DNA from: Jacaranda mimosifolia
Taxonomy: Eukaryota; Streptophyta; Magnoliopsida; Lamiales; Bignoniaceae
Assembly (NCBI GenBank): GCA_018894105.1
Contig: CM032124.1
Location: forward strand, 6,123,501 to 6,187,500
DNA length: 64,000 bases
Direction of reading: 5' to 3'
The notes under the pieces are model-generated. The model was given only the letters and a program-made list of their open reading frames with translations, ran no database searches and was not told the origin of the DNA. The position numbers and the translations under genes were made by a program. Within the stretch, counting starts at the first letter, position 1; each line of letters opens with the position of its first letter. Positions 27,431 to 40,330 of the stretch are shown here, one piece after another.

Positions 27431-27687
27431 GTCAATACAATATATGAATTTTATTTTAAAATATTTATTAATATTATATATAAAAGTATTAATTGAATAA
27501 AAAAATTATTAAAATTCAGATTTGGATCTTTAACAAATCAGATTACTTAATTTAGTATTCCATTTATTTTAGATTACATATATTTATAATCAGATTTGAT
27601 CCATTAGATATTTTAATTGGATAACAATTTCAAAATTCGGATTGAATTTGAATTAACATTTGATCTATTGACAATCCTAAATCAAAG
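26953..27687. mobile_element. hAT-like element (719 bp), exact TSD
   Basis: Element 26961-27679 flanked by AATCAAAG on both sides (26953-26960 and 27680-27687). Ends TAGGGCTATCAA and TAGGATTGTCAA (right end as reverse complement). AT-rich interior with an (AT)n run at about 27402-27424. No coding capacity. Confidence 0.85.
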
Positions 27688-27968
27688 TGTTCATCTTGCG
27701 ACCCATTGGTAAATATTCATTTGAACTTGAATTTGGTTAATTATAATAATTAAATTTCAATATGTTTTTTCATTCAATAAAATTTTAAATTCGAGCCAAA
27801 CTTGATTAAATTTAGTAAAAAAGTTAATAAAAATAATGAAATTCTTTGAGTTCAACTATTGATCAATTAAAAAAATTTTAAAACTCAATTCGATTACTAA
27901 TTTAGTTAATTTAAAAACAATTGTTTAAGTTAAATTTACATAAGCTCGAACCATAAAATATTTGATTC
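27688..27968. other. AT-rich spacer
   Basis: No recognisable gene. The sequence has the TTGAACTTGAA and AAGCTCGAAC motifs seen in the small hAT-like elements, so it may be a fragment of one. Confidence 0.35.
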
Positions 27969-27973
27969 AACTC

Positions 27974-28308
27974 GGGCTCGTTTGGTTTCATTTTTAAAGC
28001 CTATTACCACAATTTTTATTATTCTAAAAATGAAACATATTACTTTTTACACATTTAACCCAATATTATTTTTATTTTTATTTTCAAAATACATTCCCCA
28101 ATAACCTATATATTTTCTCCCAATAATCTATAGATCTTCTCTCGTTCTCTCTCTCTCTCACCTACTAAAACCAACATAATCATTACTTTTTCAACAACCT
28201 ATCCAAATTAATACAAATGCAATTCCAACTTATTTCCACTAACTACTTTTCAATATTTTAAAAATAATGAAAATAAAAATTGAAAATGAAAATAAAACCA
28301 AATGGGCA
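27974..28308. mobile_element. Harbinger-like MITE (about 330 bp)
   Basis: Inverted ends GGGCTCGTTTGGTTTCATTT and (right, reverse complement) GCCCATTTGGTTTTATTTTC. Same end type as the MITE in the NLR relic. A CT-rich stretch lies at 28139-28160. The target duplication is not clear. Confidence 0.6.
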
Positions 28309-28349
28309 TTTTGAACATCCGTTGATAAATTATTCAAAATATATTACTA

Positions 28350-29272
28350 TCTCACCTTATTTGGGCATATGATTTACCAAGAATATTCAATGTGAAACCC
28401 TCACTTCTATATATAAATTCATCAAAACCCTAACCCTCATCAAGGTCTAGATATATTTTGTGGTTCATCTTACTTGTGTGCTATCTTGCATTTAGTATCA
28501 TCACGGTCATGTTAGATTCACTTGTGTTATACTAAGACATTCCCAGCACAATATATTCAATGAGTTAGGAACAAAAATGTTTAGGTACAAGAAAAATTTA
28601 TTGCATTGGATCATTTTCATGTTATGTGCAATAATGATGTTCTTATGTAATGGATTTGTTGGGGTTGGGGTTGGGGTGGGTGTGGTAACTGTTTTTCTTG
28701 TACCTCAGACATTTATGTTTTAACTCATCATAATATTTGTTGTTTTGTTGAATATGTTAGTTTCATGATTGATTTAGGTGATAAATTGCTGCGGTGTTAG
28801 ACCATATGTAATTTACATGTGTGCTCATGGTTTGGATTGGATATCACTCCTATATGTGCTTGGTCTAAGAATGCTGATGATAAGTAGGTCTGAGTCATAA
28901 AGATGATTTGTTATTTTCGCATAATTTGATTGTGCTGATTTAGGCTTATGAACCCCTTTTCTATGGTTGGTGAGGCTATATGTTGTGTTGTGGTTTATCA
29001 TTGTTATTGCTCCAGTCCCAGGAGTTTGGTTGCATTTGGATTGACGAATGTCCATCATGACGAATGAAAAATTAATTCAGAAAAGAACTTGATGGAAAAA
29101 AGTGCAAGGGTTTCTTTATGCATTTGAAATTTTTATTTCCCAGGTCCTCGAAACCAAACAATAACCTAAAAGTGTTGATGCCTTTGTATTCACTGGTTGT
29201 AGTTAAAAGCACTACTTTGAAATGCAACCATGGGCTTATAAGGATTGTGCCATTTCGGTGGTGCAATATTTT
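28350..29272. pseudogene. Partial duplicate of the RPL27A locus lacking the coding region
   Basis: 28408-28440 repeats the RPL27A promoter (TATATATAAA, AAAACCCTAACCCTCAT). At 28437-28441 it jumps straight to DNA matching the RPL27A 3' flank from 23831 (TCAAGGTCTAGATATATT, CTTACTTGTGTGCTAT, TTAGATTCACTT). Similarity continues in patches to 29272, which pairs with about 26040-26190. Compared with the parent, about 795 bp are missing: the leader, the whole 146-codon frame and the proximal 3' UTR. It also lacks the parent's two hAT-like insertions. So it is a dead copy with promoter and flank only, produced by duplication and internal deletion. Confidence 0.75.
28656..28680 (+). repeat. G-rich telomere-like run (GGGGTT repeats)
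   Basis: Three GGGGTT-type units followed by GGGTG. Four runs of three or more G on one strand could form a G-quadruplex. It corresponds to a G-rich patch in the parent copy near 24165-24200. Confidence 0.6.
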
Positions 29273-30640
29273 TCTCTAATTATCTTGGATTAGAAGGTGA
29301 AATGGTCTGGCATTACTTCCCATGAGGTCACGAGTTCAAACTGTTTGCGGTAGTAGTTCGTATCAGTTACTCTTATGGTGGAGGATTTGAATTTGCCTAA
29401 TATTTCAATGGGGTTGTAGAGATGAGCTTACTGTTTGGGCAGAAGGGACTTTAAAGTCACACCCAAGTCCCTTTGAGATAAAAAGATGTGTATTCTTTGA
29501 GATTTTTAGACCTTGCAAATGGAATTAAGTTATTGCTAAATGACTATGGTAGCACCTGATTCAAGTAGAGAAGTGCTTTTATTTAGTTAGTCTCATCAGC
29601 TTTAGCAAATCCTATCCTAGGTCTTCAAGCTAGCCTCAAAGGGTTTTCAACTATATATATATATTTGTGTCAGCATCTCTTTGCTGTGAAGAAAGAAAGG
29701 CTTTAAATTGGGATACAGTGAATCCTAAACCTAACCACGATCAATTTTCTCTTATGAGAGTTTTGGACTTTCAAGATCTGTTGCTCTGCTTTATCAACTA
29801 ATGAGCCCGCAGCAAAGTCAGTTTATACTTTATGTGGTCCCTAAGGTTAGCCCTTATTGTTGCTAGCCCATTGTTTAGAAATTTGTTAATGAAGATACTA
29901 CGAAAAATTAACTTATATTTGGTTAACAATATGCAGTACTAGTCCATGGGCCTGGGTTGGTTTAAGTAGCTCAACCAGACCAGCCCACTACACCAGGGGT
30001 CTGGGCTGAACCTGTCCAGCGGCACTAATATGCCAGCCAATTCATGGGCTTAGATATTTCCTATCTGGGTGCAAGTTTGTAGAATGGGTAGCCCTATGAT
30101 AATATGAAACGATCCATTAAATTAACAAATGTCAGTTTATTTATTTCTTTAAATTGCACATGAAGCTCTATTTAGTAAGCAAAAAAATTTAATTCATCAA
30201 AGATGCTCAATAAAATTGTCAAATATATTATTGTTGCATTTTTCTCCATATAATTTATCAAGGTAAAAGAAAAAGAATAACTGTATTGAAAATTAAATTC
30301 CATTTTACTTTTCAGAAACAAGATAAGTAGGGTAACTTGTTGAGTATGTTCACAAAAAACAGTAAAAATCTATTATGAAGGCACTCAAGAAATTATTTTC
30401 TTTATTCTTTTCAGAAGAGAATTGGAACTCATTTTAGTACATATGTAAATTTTATTTTTTTGATATTTTGTTTTTTAATTCTAAAATTAAAAATAAAAGA
30501 AGATACCTCATTTGCACTTATAGAATAATTGAGAATTAATTTGCTTATATTCAATATACATATTAAATTAAAATACTTGCGAAGTATTCTGTTTATATTT
30601 AATTTACATATTAAATCCAAACATAATATCAATGTTCCCA
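29273..30640. other. Intergenic, no gene recognised
   Basis: Mixed-composition DNA of unknown origin (about 29273-30120), then AT-rich DNA leading into the satellite array. The low-complexity open frame at 30429-30650 (minus) has no recognisable domain. Confidence 0.4.
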
Positions 30641-31925
30641 ATTCTCCCATCGCACAAGGGTAAAATCTATTATATAGTAAAAATTTAAAGCCACATGTAA
30701 AGGCAAAGACACAACATAGTACTTCCCTTGCGCTATTTATGCAAAACTTAAGTGTTTCATCGTTATAAGTGTATATAATTTGAATATATAAACAAAATAT
30801 ATTACTTTAGTAAAATCTCAAAGTCACAACTCCAAACAGGACATAACATAATACTTTTGTTTTTGCATTATTTATATAAAATTCATTGATTCCACGATTA
30901 CGATACATATAAATGATTATAATGAAAATATTTGTTATTTACTACAAGATTAAAGTTACGTCTTACCAAAATGCATAGTTTACTATTGCTTTTGTATTAT
31001 TTATGTAGAATTCACGTGTTTCACAATCATAGGTTCGTATAAATTTATATAAGGGTAAGGTTTATTATTTAGTACAAACTCAAAGTCAGATCTCTGAGGA
31101 ACTAAAGCATAGTACTTCTCTTACAGTATTTATACGTTCCATAATCATAGATACATATAATAAATATAAGGGTTAGGTCTATTATTTAATATAAACTTAA
31201 AGTCATATCTATGAAGACATTATCTAGTACTTTTTTGGCAGTATTTATGTAAAATTGATGTATTCTTTGTTTATAGATGCATATAATTTGAATATAAGGG
31301 TAATAAATATTATTTAGTATAAATTTCATGTTTGATCTATGGACAAGACATAAAATAATACTTTTCCAACGCTGTTTATGTAAAATTTATATTTCATGGT
31401 TATAAATGCGAATAGTTTTAATACAAGACTAAATCTATTACTAAGTATAATAAACTCAACATGACAACTAGAGAAACATAAAGAATAGTATGTCTCTTGT
31501 GCTATTTATGTAAAATTTATATGTTCATGGTTATAGATGCATATAATTGAATATAATGATAAGATCTATAATTCAATACAGCCCCCTCAAAGTCACAACT
31601 ACAAGCAAGCAACTTCTCTTGTGCTATCTATATAAAATTCATGTGTTTCATAATCATAAATTCATATAAATTGAATATAATGGCAAAATTTATTATTTAG
31701 TACAAACTCAAAGTTACTTCTATGAAAGGCATAGTCTGATATTTCTATTGCTTTGCTTATGTAAAATTCATTTGTTTCACAAGTGTAGGTGCATATAAAT
31801 TTATATAAGAATAAAGTTTACTATTTAGTACAAACTCAAATTTATAGCTATGAAGGTAGAGCCTAGTAATCCTTTGCACTAATTTGTATAAAATTTTATG
31901 TGTTCCAAATTCATAGATATAAATA
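30640..31925. repeat. Diverged satellite-like tandem array, unit about 125 bp (first block)
   Basis: Head-to-tail units recognised by the box TATTATTTAGTACAAACTCA, followed by AAGTCAC/TATCT, GGCATAG, TACTTCTCTTG, CTATTTATGTAAAATT, CATGTGTTTCA and TAGATGCATATAA. Successive boxes at about 31071, 31191, 31316, 31444, 31574, 31699 and 31827 are 120-130 bp apart. Units are much diverged and AT-rich. No open frames. Confidence 0.8.
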
Positions 31926-31929
31926 AAGT

Positions 31930-33310
31930 TAACAGAAAAGTTACACTTTTCATCCCATTAGATAGGGAGATTTTCACTTTTAGTCCCAAATTAATCGTGT
32001 TTGACAATTATAAAATAAAATTTCTAATTTTTCTACACTTTTGAGACACCATCAAACTTTTTGTCAATTTTTTAATGGAGAGCAGTGCGTGACATTCACG
32101 TAAATCCACATTTTTAATATTTTTATCTGGAAAAATTGCACTTTTTATCCCTTTTTATTTGGATTAATCACATAAAATCCCTCAAAGTTTGACTTATTTA
32201 TAATAAACCCAAAAAAATTACAACGAACCCCTAATATTTCGTTTCATCTAATATTTTTGAAAAACTGTTAGCCCCCTTTAACAAATTTGGTGACATCATC
32301 CAAAAATTTATGTGAAAATCCAAAAATATCTTCCGAGAATTGGTCCAATTATTTTTGAGACAAAAATGCCCTTTGACCTATTTATAATATTTTTCATACT
32401 ATGTGGAGTATAATTTTAATATTGTTTAAATTACACATAATAAATTTAAATATATTTTATTATTAATAAAAAAAATTAAATATTGAATAGTTTTTAAACA
32501 AAAGTTGAATTAAATATAAAAATTTAAAATCATAAATATATCTAAAATAATTTAATCTAATTTAATTAAACTTATTTATCAATTAAAAATAAAATAATTA
32601 AAGAAATAAAAAATAAAAAAAATAATTAAATTAATCTTTTAATTAATATAATTTTATAAATTTAAATTACGTCCCAACAATATTAAAATTAAAAAAATAA
32701 AAAAGAAATCTATTATATTTGATAACATAATTTTATAATTTCAAATTAGATATTTTATAATGTTAAGATAATAAATATATCTAAAATAAGATAGTTAAAT
32801 ATAATTAATTTTATTTATAAATTAAAATAAGAAAAATATAAATATAAATAAAATCTAAAACTATCATATGGGTTGGCCATGACCGGCCGTCGGATCCGCA
32901 TGAGGTTGGGGCGTGGGGGCTGGTGGTAGGGTTGCTGTATAAATATATATATATATGTAGGTCTTTATATATGCGTAATATTCATTGTGTGTGTATATAT
33001 ATCCACATACATGTTAATATATTTTTATAGAGGTTTTGTGACATTTATTTTTAGTTTTTTATTATTTGTTAATTTCTTAGTGAGAGTTAAATAAACATTT
33101 CATATTTTATTGATTTTTTTTATAAATAGATTAAACTTCACGGGCTAGCAGGTAATTAACTATTTTTATTTAATATTTTTATCAATACTTCGACGAAAGT
33201 TGTGGATGGTGTCCCAAAAGTACAAAATAATTAGGAACCCGATTAATTTGGAATTGAAGGTACAAATCCCCACATCTAATGAGATCAAAATTGTAATTTC
33301 CCCAAAAAAA
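31930..33310. mobile_element. Long-TIR non-autonomous element, possibly MULE-like, inserted in the satellite
   Basis: The left end (about 31935-32060) and the reverse complement of the right end (about 33190-33305) match over more than 100 bp, with motifs TCATTAGAT, CCAAATTAATCG and GGGACACCATC. The interior is AT-rich apart from a GC-rich core (about 32871-32937, GGCCATGACCGGCCG) next to an (AT)n run. Long inverted ends suggest Mutator-like; a 9 bp target duplication was not evident. No coding frame. Confidence 0.6.
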
Positions 33311-35965
33311 AATATAGGGGTAATTAATACATCAAAGTCACATAATTAATGCATTGGCATAATACTTCATTGCAGTGTACATTTAAGTAAAATTCACGTA
33401 TTTTATGGTCATAAATTTATGTTTCACAATGATAGATACATATAGTTTGAATATAAGGATAAAGTCAATTATTTAATATAAACTCAAAGTCCCAACTATG
33501 AGGAAGGCATAGCTAGCATTAATTCTCTTGTGCTATTGATGTAAGGTTTATGTCTTTCATGGTTATAAATGTGTATAAGTAAATATAAGGATACGGTCTA
33601 TTGTTTAGTACAATTTCAGAAGTCAAAACTATAAGCAAGGCATAGCCTAGTACTTTTCTCACGCTATTTATATAAAAATTTATGTGTCTCGCAATCATAA
33701 GTGCATATAAATTGAATATGATGGTAAAATATATTATTTAGTACAAACTCAAAGTTATTTTATGAGAAGGTATACTCTATTACTTCTCTTATGTAAATTT
33801 TATATGTTTCACAACTACAAATGCGTATAAATTGATATTAGAGTAATGTCTATTATTTAGTACAAACTCAATGTTACTTCTATCTATGGGGGGCATACTC
33901 TAATAGTTCACTCACACATGTGAAATTCATATGTTTCAATTCGCTATTATAGATGCATATACATTGATATAAGGCTAAGGTCTATTATTTAGTACAAACT
34001 CACAGTCATATCTATAGAAAGAAATAGTATAACGATTCTCCTCCACTATTTCATGGCCATAGGTGCATTTAATATGAATATAGGGGTAAGTTTATTATTC
34101 AATATAAACTTAAAGGCATATCTATGGACAAGGCATATCCTATTATGTCTCTTGTACTATTTATATAATATTTATGCATTTGACGGTAATAGACACATGT
34201 AAAATGCATATAAAGGCAAGGTCTATTATTAATACGAACTCAAAGTCACATTTATGGGAAAGCATTTGCACTATTTATGCAAAATTTATATAATTCATGG
34301 TTATAAATGCATATACTTTGAATATAAGGGTAAGTTTTATTATTTTAACAAACTCAGAGTCATAACTACTAGCACAACATATCATAATACTTCTCTTACA
34401 TTATTTATATAAATTTTATGTGTTCATGATCATAGATACATATAGTTTGAATATAAGGATAGCAGTAAGATCATATCTAGAACTTTTCTTGCGCTATCAT
34501 GTAAAATACAGGCCTTTCATATTATAGACACATGTAATTGAATATAAGGTTAAGGTCTATTGTATAATACAAATTCAAAGTCATATATCTTCAGATAAAG
34601 CAAGGCATAGTACTTATTTTGTGCATTTATGTAAATTATATGTTTAATTGTCATAAATATATTTAATTTGAATATGAAAGTAAGGTATACTATTTCATAC
34701 ACACTCACAGTATATTAATGATCCTGTACTATTTATGTTAAAAAGTATGAATGATCATAGCCACATATAATTTAAATATAGTACAAACTTTTTATTTTAT
34801 TTATATTGGGCCAACTACTATGTATTATTGGCATATGCAACATGGCCAAAAGTTAATGGCCCTTCTGATGAGTTTAACATGACAGTCCATGACAAAAACA
34901 ATAAAAGTGAACTTTAGGGATACAAATAAATCAATCCGGTTCGTGAGCCTCTCAAGTCAAATTCAACTCGAACTCGAGTCGAGTTGAATCAATCTCGAGT
35001 TGTCTGTATCTAGACTTGAAGCTCGTGAGCTAGTATATAATTAAATATTATTTTTTTATTTTATTAATAATATATATATATATATTATTTCGAGTTCGAG
35101 CTCGAACTTGCAGTTATTTACAACTTATTTGTCAATTTGACTTGAGCCGAGTTGAGCTTGAATTTTTGTTAAGTCGAGCTCAAGCTTAAAATTTTAGGCT
35201 TGTCGAGCTCGAGTTTGAAAATTTTGCCTAAAATTGGCTCGATTGCACCCCTAGACTAAGCTTGGCCACATTTTTAGGAAGTTGATTCTATGAAAATTAA
35301 TTATGAATCTACAGTTGATCACATGATATTTTGATTTATTAATTATGAAAATGTTAGTGATAACTTTTGAAAATAAAAGTAATTTTTGTGGAGGCAAATA
35401 TCTTTAAAAATTATATATATATAGTCAATCAAAAGCAATTCCAGTACAGGTAGATAACCATATGTGATTGTAAGATCTATAATCGTTAGAACAAAAATGT
35501 CGTCTAACACCATTAACCATCAATTTCTACAATTTTTTGGGCTGATGAGTTAAGGAAAAGTAAAATGATTATAACTTTTTGACCGAAATTATGAGTTATT
35601 TAGGGGGAAAAGAGAACATAGACGATAATATGGTTTTTCTAAGAAGTTTTTTATTATGTTTTTGTAATAGAAATTATTGAAAGAAATTATTTTCTTAATC
35701 ATATATTTCTATAAAAGTTGTAGGGATGAAGGGTGTATATATATTTATATATATGTATGTATGAGCCTCAATGTTACGTCCAAGTTACAATTGTCATATA
35801 AAAAGGGAAAGCAATTGTAAATAAGCCTTGCATCTTTACAGCTAAATGGTGAAATAAAATACATATGAATTTTATCTGTCAAAAAATTGTATGAGAAATA
35901 AAAATTATTTAGTATAATTTAAAAAAATGATAGAGATAAATTAGGATGAATAATAGGATAACATA
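33030..35965. repeat. Segmental duplication, copy A
   Basis: This block recurs at about 36290-40590. It holds the right part of the long-TIR element, about ten 125 bp satellite units (33340-34790), a unique stretch (ATTGGGCCAACTACTATG, 34803) and a small hAT-like element (34915-35253). Shared landmarks in the same order in both copies establish the duplication. 35966-36290 repeats 34005-34325. Confidence 0.8.
34907..35261. mobile_element. Small hAT-like element (339 bp) in copy A
   Basis: Element 34915-35253 with left end TAGGGATACAAA and right end (reverse complement) TAGGGGTGCAAT. Left flank GTGAACTT; the right flank has drifted. Located at the same place as the element in copy B, so it was present before the duplication. 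Contains GAGCTCGA-rich blocks and an (AT)n run. Confidence 0.65.
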
Positions 35966-38632
35966 GAATAACTAAAAGTCACATCTATAGAAAGAAATAG
36001 CATACGATTCTCCTCCACTACTAGGTGCATTTAATATAAATATAGGGGTAAGCTCTACTATTCAATATAAACTTAGAGTCATATCTACGGACAAGGCATG
36101 TCCTATTACTTCTCTTCATCTATTTATATAATATTTATGCATTTGATGGTAATAGATACATATAAAATGAATATAAAGATAAGGTCTGTTATTTAATACA
36201 AACTCAAAGTCACATTTATGGGAAAGCATTTGCACTATTTATGCAAAATTTATATATTTCATGGTTATAAATGCATATGCTTTGAATGTATGGTTTTGTG
36301 GCATTTATTTTTAATTTTTTTTATTTTTTTAAATTTCTTAGTGTGATTTAAATAGACATTTCATGTTTTATTTAATTTTTTTATAAATAGATTAAACTTC
36401 ACAGGCTAGTAGGTAATTAATCATCTTTATTTAATATTTTTATCAATACTTTAGCGAAAGTTTTGGATGGTGTCCTAAAACTACAAAATAATTAGGAACC
36501 CGATTAATTTGGAATTGAAAGTGCAAATCCCATATCTAATGAGATCAAAATTAATTGCAATTTCCCAAAAATTAATATAAGGGTAATTAATGCATCAAAG
36601 TCACATCTATATTAATGCATTGGCATAATACTTATTTGCAGTGTATATTTATGTAACATTCATGTATTTTATGGTCATAAATTTATGTAAAAATTTATGT
36701 TTCACGATTAGATATATATAGTTTGAATATAAGGATAAAATCAATTAATTAGTATAAACTCAAAGTCACAAATATGAGGAAGGCATAGCTAGCATTTCTC
36801 TTGTGCTATTTATGTAAAGTTTATGTGTTTCATGGTTATAAATGTGTATAACTGAATGTAAGGATAAGATCTATTGTTTAGTAAAATTCTAGAAGTCATA
36901 ACCATAAGAAGGCGTAGCCTGGTACTTTTCTTGAGCTATTTATATAAAAATTTATGTTTTGTAATCATAAGTGCATATAAATTGAATATAATGGTAAAAT
37001 CTATTATTTAGTATAAATTTAAAGTTATTCTATGAGAAGGTATACTCTAGTAGTTGTTTTACTTGTGTAAATTTTATATGTTTCACAACTACATATGTAT
37101 ATAAATTGATATTAAGGCAAGGTCTATTATTTAGTACAACCTCGGTGTTACTTCTATGGAAGGCATACACTGATAATTCTCTTCTTATGTGAAATTCATA
37201 TGTTTCAATTCGGTATATATTCTAGATGCATATACATTGATATAAGGCTAAGTTCTATTATTTGGTACAAACTCAAAGTTACATGCATAGAAAGAAATAG
37301 TATAATGATTCTCTTCCACTATTTCATGGTCATGGGTGCATTTAATATGAATATAGGGGTGAGGTCTATTATTCAAAATTTATGTGTTTTGCGATCATAA
37401 ATGCATATAAATTGAATAAAATGGTAAAATCTATTATCTAGAACAAATTCAAAGTTATTCTATGAAAATGTATACTCTAGTACTTCTCTTACCTATGTAA
37501 ATTTTATATGCTTCACAACTACATATGCATATAAATTGATATTAGGTTAAGGTGTATTACTTAGTAAAACCTCAATGTTAATTACTTCTATGGGAGGCAT
37601 ACTCTACTAGTTCTCTTACTTGTGTGAAATTCATATGTTTCAAGTTGTTATTATAGATGCATATACATTGATATAAGGCTATGATCTATTATTTAGTACA
37701 AACTCAAAGTCGCATCTATAGAAAGAAATAGTATAATGATTCTCCTCCACTATTTCATGGTCATAGGTGCATTTAATATGAATATAGGGGTGAGGTCTAT
37801 TATTCAATATAAACTTAAAGTCATATATGTGGACAAGGCATGGCCTATTACTTCTCTTGTACTATTTATATAATATTTATGCATTTGACGGTAATAGAAA
37901 CATATAAAATGAATATAAAGATAAGGTCTGTTATTTAATACAAACTTAAAGTCACATTTATGGGAAAGCATTTGCACTATTTATGCAAAATTTGTATATT
38001 TCATGGTTATAAATGCACATACTTTGAATATAAGGGTAAGTTTTATTATTTTAACAAACTCAGGGGTCATAATTACTAGCACGATGTATCATAATACTTC
38101 TTTGACATTGTTTATATAAATGTTATGTGTTCGTGATCATAAATACATATAGTTTGAATATAAGAGCAGCATCTATCATTTGCTACAAACTCAAGATCAT
38201 ATCTTGTACTTTTCTTGTGTTATCATGTAAAATACACGCCTTTCATGTTATAGACGCATGTAATTGAAGATACTGCTAAGGTCTATTATATAGTACAAAC
38301 TCAAGGTCATATATCTTCAAATAAAGCAAAGCATAGTACTTCTTTTGTGCATTTATGTAAATTATATGTTTAATTGTCATAAATACATTTAATTTGAATA
38401 TGAAAGTAAGGTCTATTATTTAATACACACTCACAATATATTAATAATTTTGTACTGTTTATGTTAGAAAATATGAATGATCATAGCCACATATAATTTA
38501 AATATAGTACAAACTTTTTATTTTATTTATATTGGGCCAAGTACTATGTGTTATTGGCATATGCAACATGGCCGAAAGTTAAGGGCCCTTCCGATGAGTT
38601 TAACAGGACAGTCCATGACAAAAACAATGAAA

Positions 38633-39019
38633 GTGAGTTTTAGGGTGCAAACGAGTCGAGCCGGTTGGCGAGCCTCACCAGCCAAGCTTGAGCTGTAATT
38701 TGAGCCGATTTCAAACAGTCTGCATCTAGACTCGAAGCTCGCGAGTCAGTATATAATTAAATACTATTTTTATTTTATTTTTAAATATTATATATATATT
38801 ATTTCAAATTCGAACTCGAACTCGAGTTTGAGCTTGAACTTACAGTTATTTACAACTTATTTGTCTTATCTAGTTGCATAGAGCGAAGCTTAAATTTTTG
38901 TCGAACCAGGCTCAAATTTAAAATTTTATGTTCGTCAAGACCAAGCTTGAGATCGAAAATTTTGTCCAAACTCGACTCGACTCGACTCAACTTGGCTCAA
39001 TTACATCTCTAGTGAGCTT
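38633..39019. mobile_element. Small hAT-like element (371 bp) in copy B
   Basis: Element 38641-39011 with ends TAGGGTGCAAAC and TAGAGATGTAAT (right end as reverse complement). Flanks GTGAGTTT and GTGAGCTT differ by one base, an aged 8 bp target duplication. Orthologous in position to 34915-35253. Confidence 0.72.
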
Positions 39020-39284
39020 GGCCACATTTTTAGGAAGTTGATTATATGAAAATTAATTATGAATGTACAGTTGATCACATGATATTTTGATTTATTAATT
39101 ATGAAAATGTTAGTGATAACTTTTGAAAATAAAAGTAATTTTTGTGTGGGCAAATATCTTTAAAAATTATAGTCAATCAAAAGCAATTCCAATACAGGTA
39201 GATACCATATGCGATTGTAAGAGCTATAATCGTTAGAACAAAAATGTCGTCTAACACCATTAACCATCACTTTCTACAATGTTT

Positions 39285-40330
39285 GGGGGATTGTCTACTG
39301 TCGTAACTTTTTATTTATTATTATGTATGATTTTGTTTTGTGACAAGTGGCATTTTGTTTAAATAAACAAAACATAAATAATTTAAAACATTTACCTTTT
39401 TTTAAGTTAAATATCATAATTGTCCTTTTAATTTGTTTAAACCTAACATTTAAATTTGTTTGATATCTTATTTTCTCAAATTTCCTCACATGTCAAATTT
39501 CATGTTTTTAGAAAATATAATAATTTATTTTTTTTAATATTGGATAGCACAAATGCCTTAAAGTTTTTTTTTTCTTCTCTATTTACATTATTTTTCTTTA
39601 AATATTTTGTAGACAAAAATATAAAGATACATTTTTCTATTTAAATATTTAGTATACAAATTAAACTAATAGAATTTGAACACATCATTTCATTTTCTTT
39701 AAATATATGAAAATTAATACATATAAATATATGTATATATAATCAAATATATATATACACACTTACATATATACATATATATAAATAAACATACATATAT
39801 ATTACTCAAAACATAAATATATATAAATATAATATATATACACACACACCCTAGCCACACACCCCAACCGTTCCCTTGGTGACGGCAGGCAGCAGTCTGG
39901 TCAAAGCCAGCAGTCGGCCGGTCTTGTCACCGCTGGCCAAACCGCGGCGGCCTGGTTTGTTTGTGGGGAGAGGCGTAGGGGCGTTCGGTTTTGTTTTGGG
40001 TTTAGATTTTATTTTTTCAATTTTTTACTTCTTTATTAATTAAATTATTAAATATGTTTTTAGTAAATTACTCAAAAATAGAAATGATTTGTTGAAATTA
40101 AGGATAAAACAAAAGCTAAATGTAAGATAAACAAATTTGACCAAAAGGACAAAATAGTATTTTAAGACTAAACCAAATAATTAATAAATTATTTAAGTAA
40201 AATTAAATCAATTTAAAACAAACATAAATGTACGGCTGTGATATGTTCATTTGAAAATCAACACTAACAAAGTGCTTACATAATAATAGGTAAAATAAAG
40301 TATTTAGGATGTTAGAAAAGCCCATTTTTT
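39285..40330. mobile_element. Insertion present only in copy B, GC-rich core
   Basis: Comparison with copy A shows about 1.04 kb of extra DNA. Its ends are loosely inverted (CTACTGTCGTAACTTTTTAT versus, as reverse complement, CTAACATCCTAAATACTTTA). It is AT-rich with a (TA)n/(CA)n stretch at 39740-39846, followed by a GC-rich core (39848-39985, CAGTCGGCCGGTCTTGTC) similar to the core at 32871-32937 in inverse orientation. No coding frame. Confidence 0.55.

Noticed and set aside
30640..38510. Regularly spaced repeats that could suggest a CRISPR array
   Set aside because: Units of 120-130 bp are similar along their whole length, so there are no unique spacers, and the genome is eukaryotic.
39848..39985. 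GC-rich stretch as a CpG-island promoter or gene exon
   Set aside because: It has no sustained open frame and recurs in other repeat elements of the window, so a transposon core is more likely.
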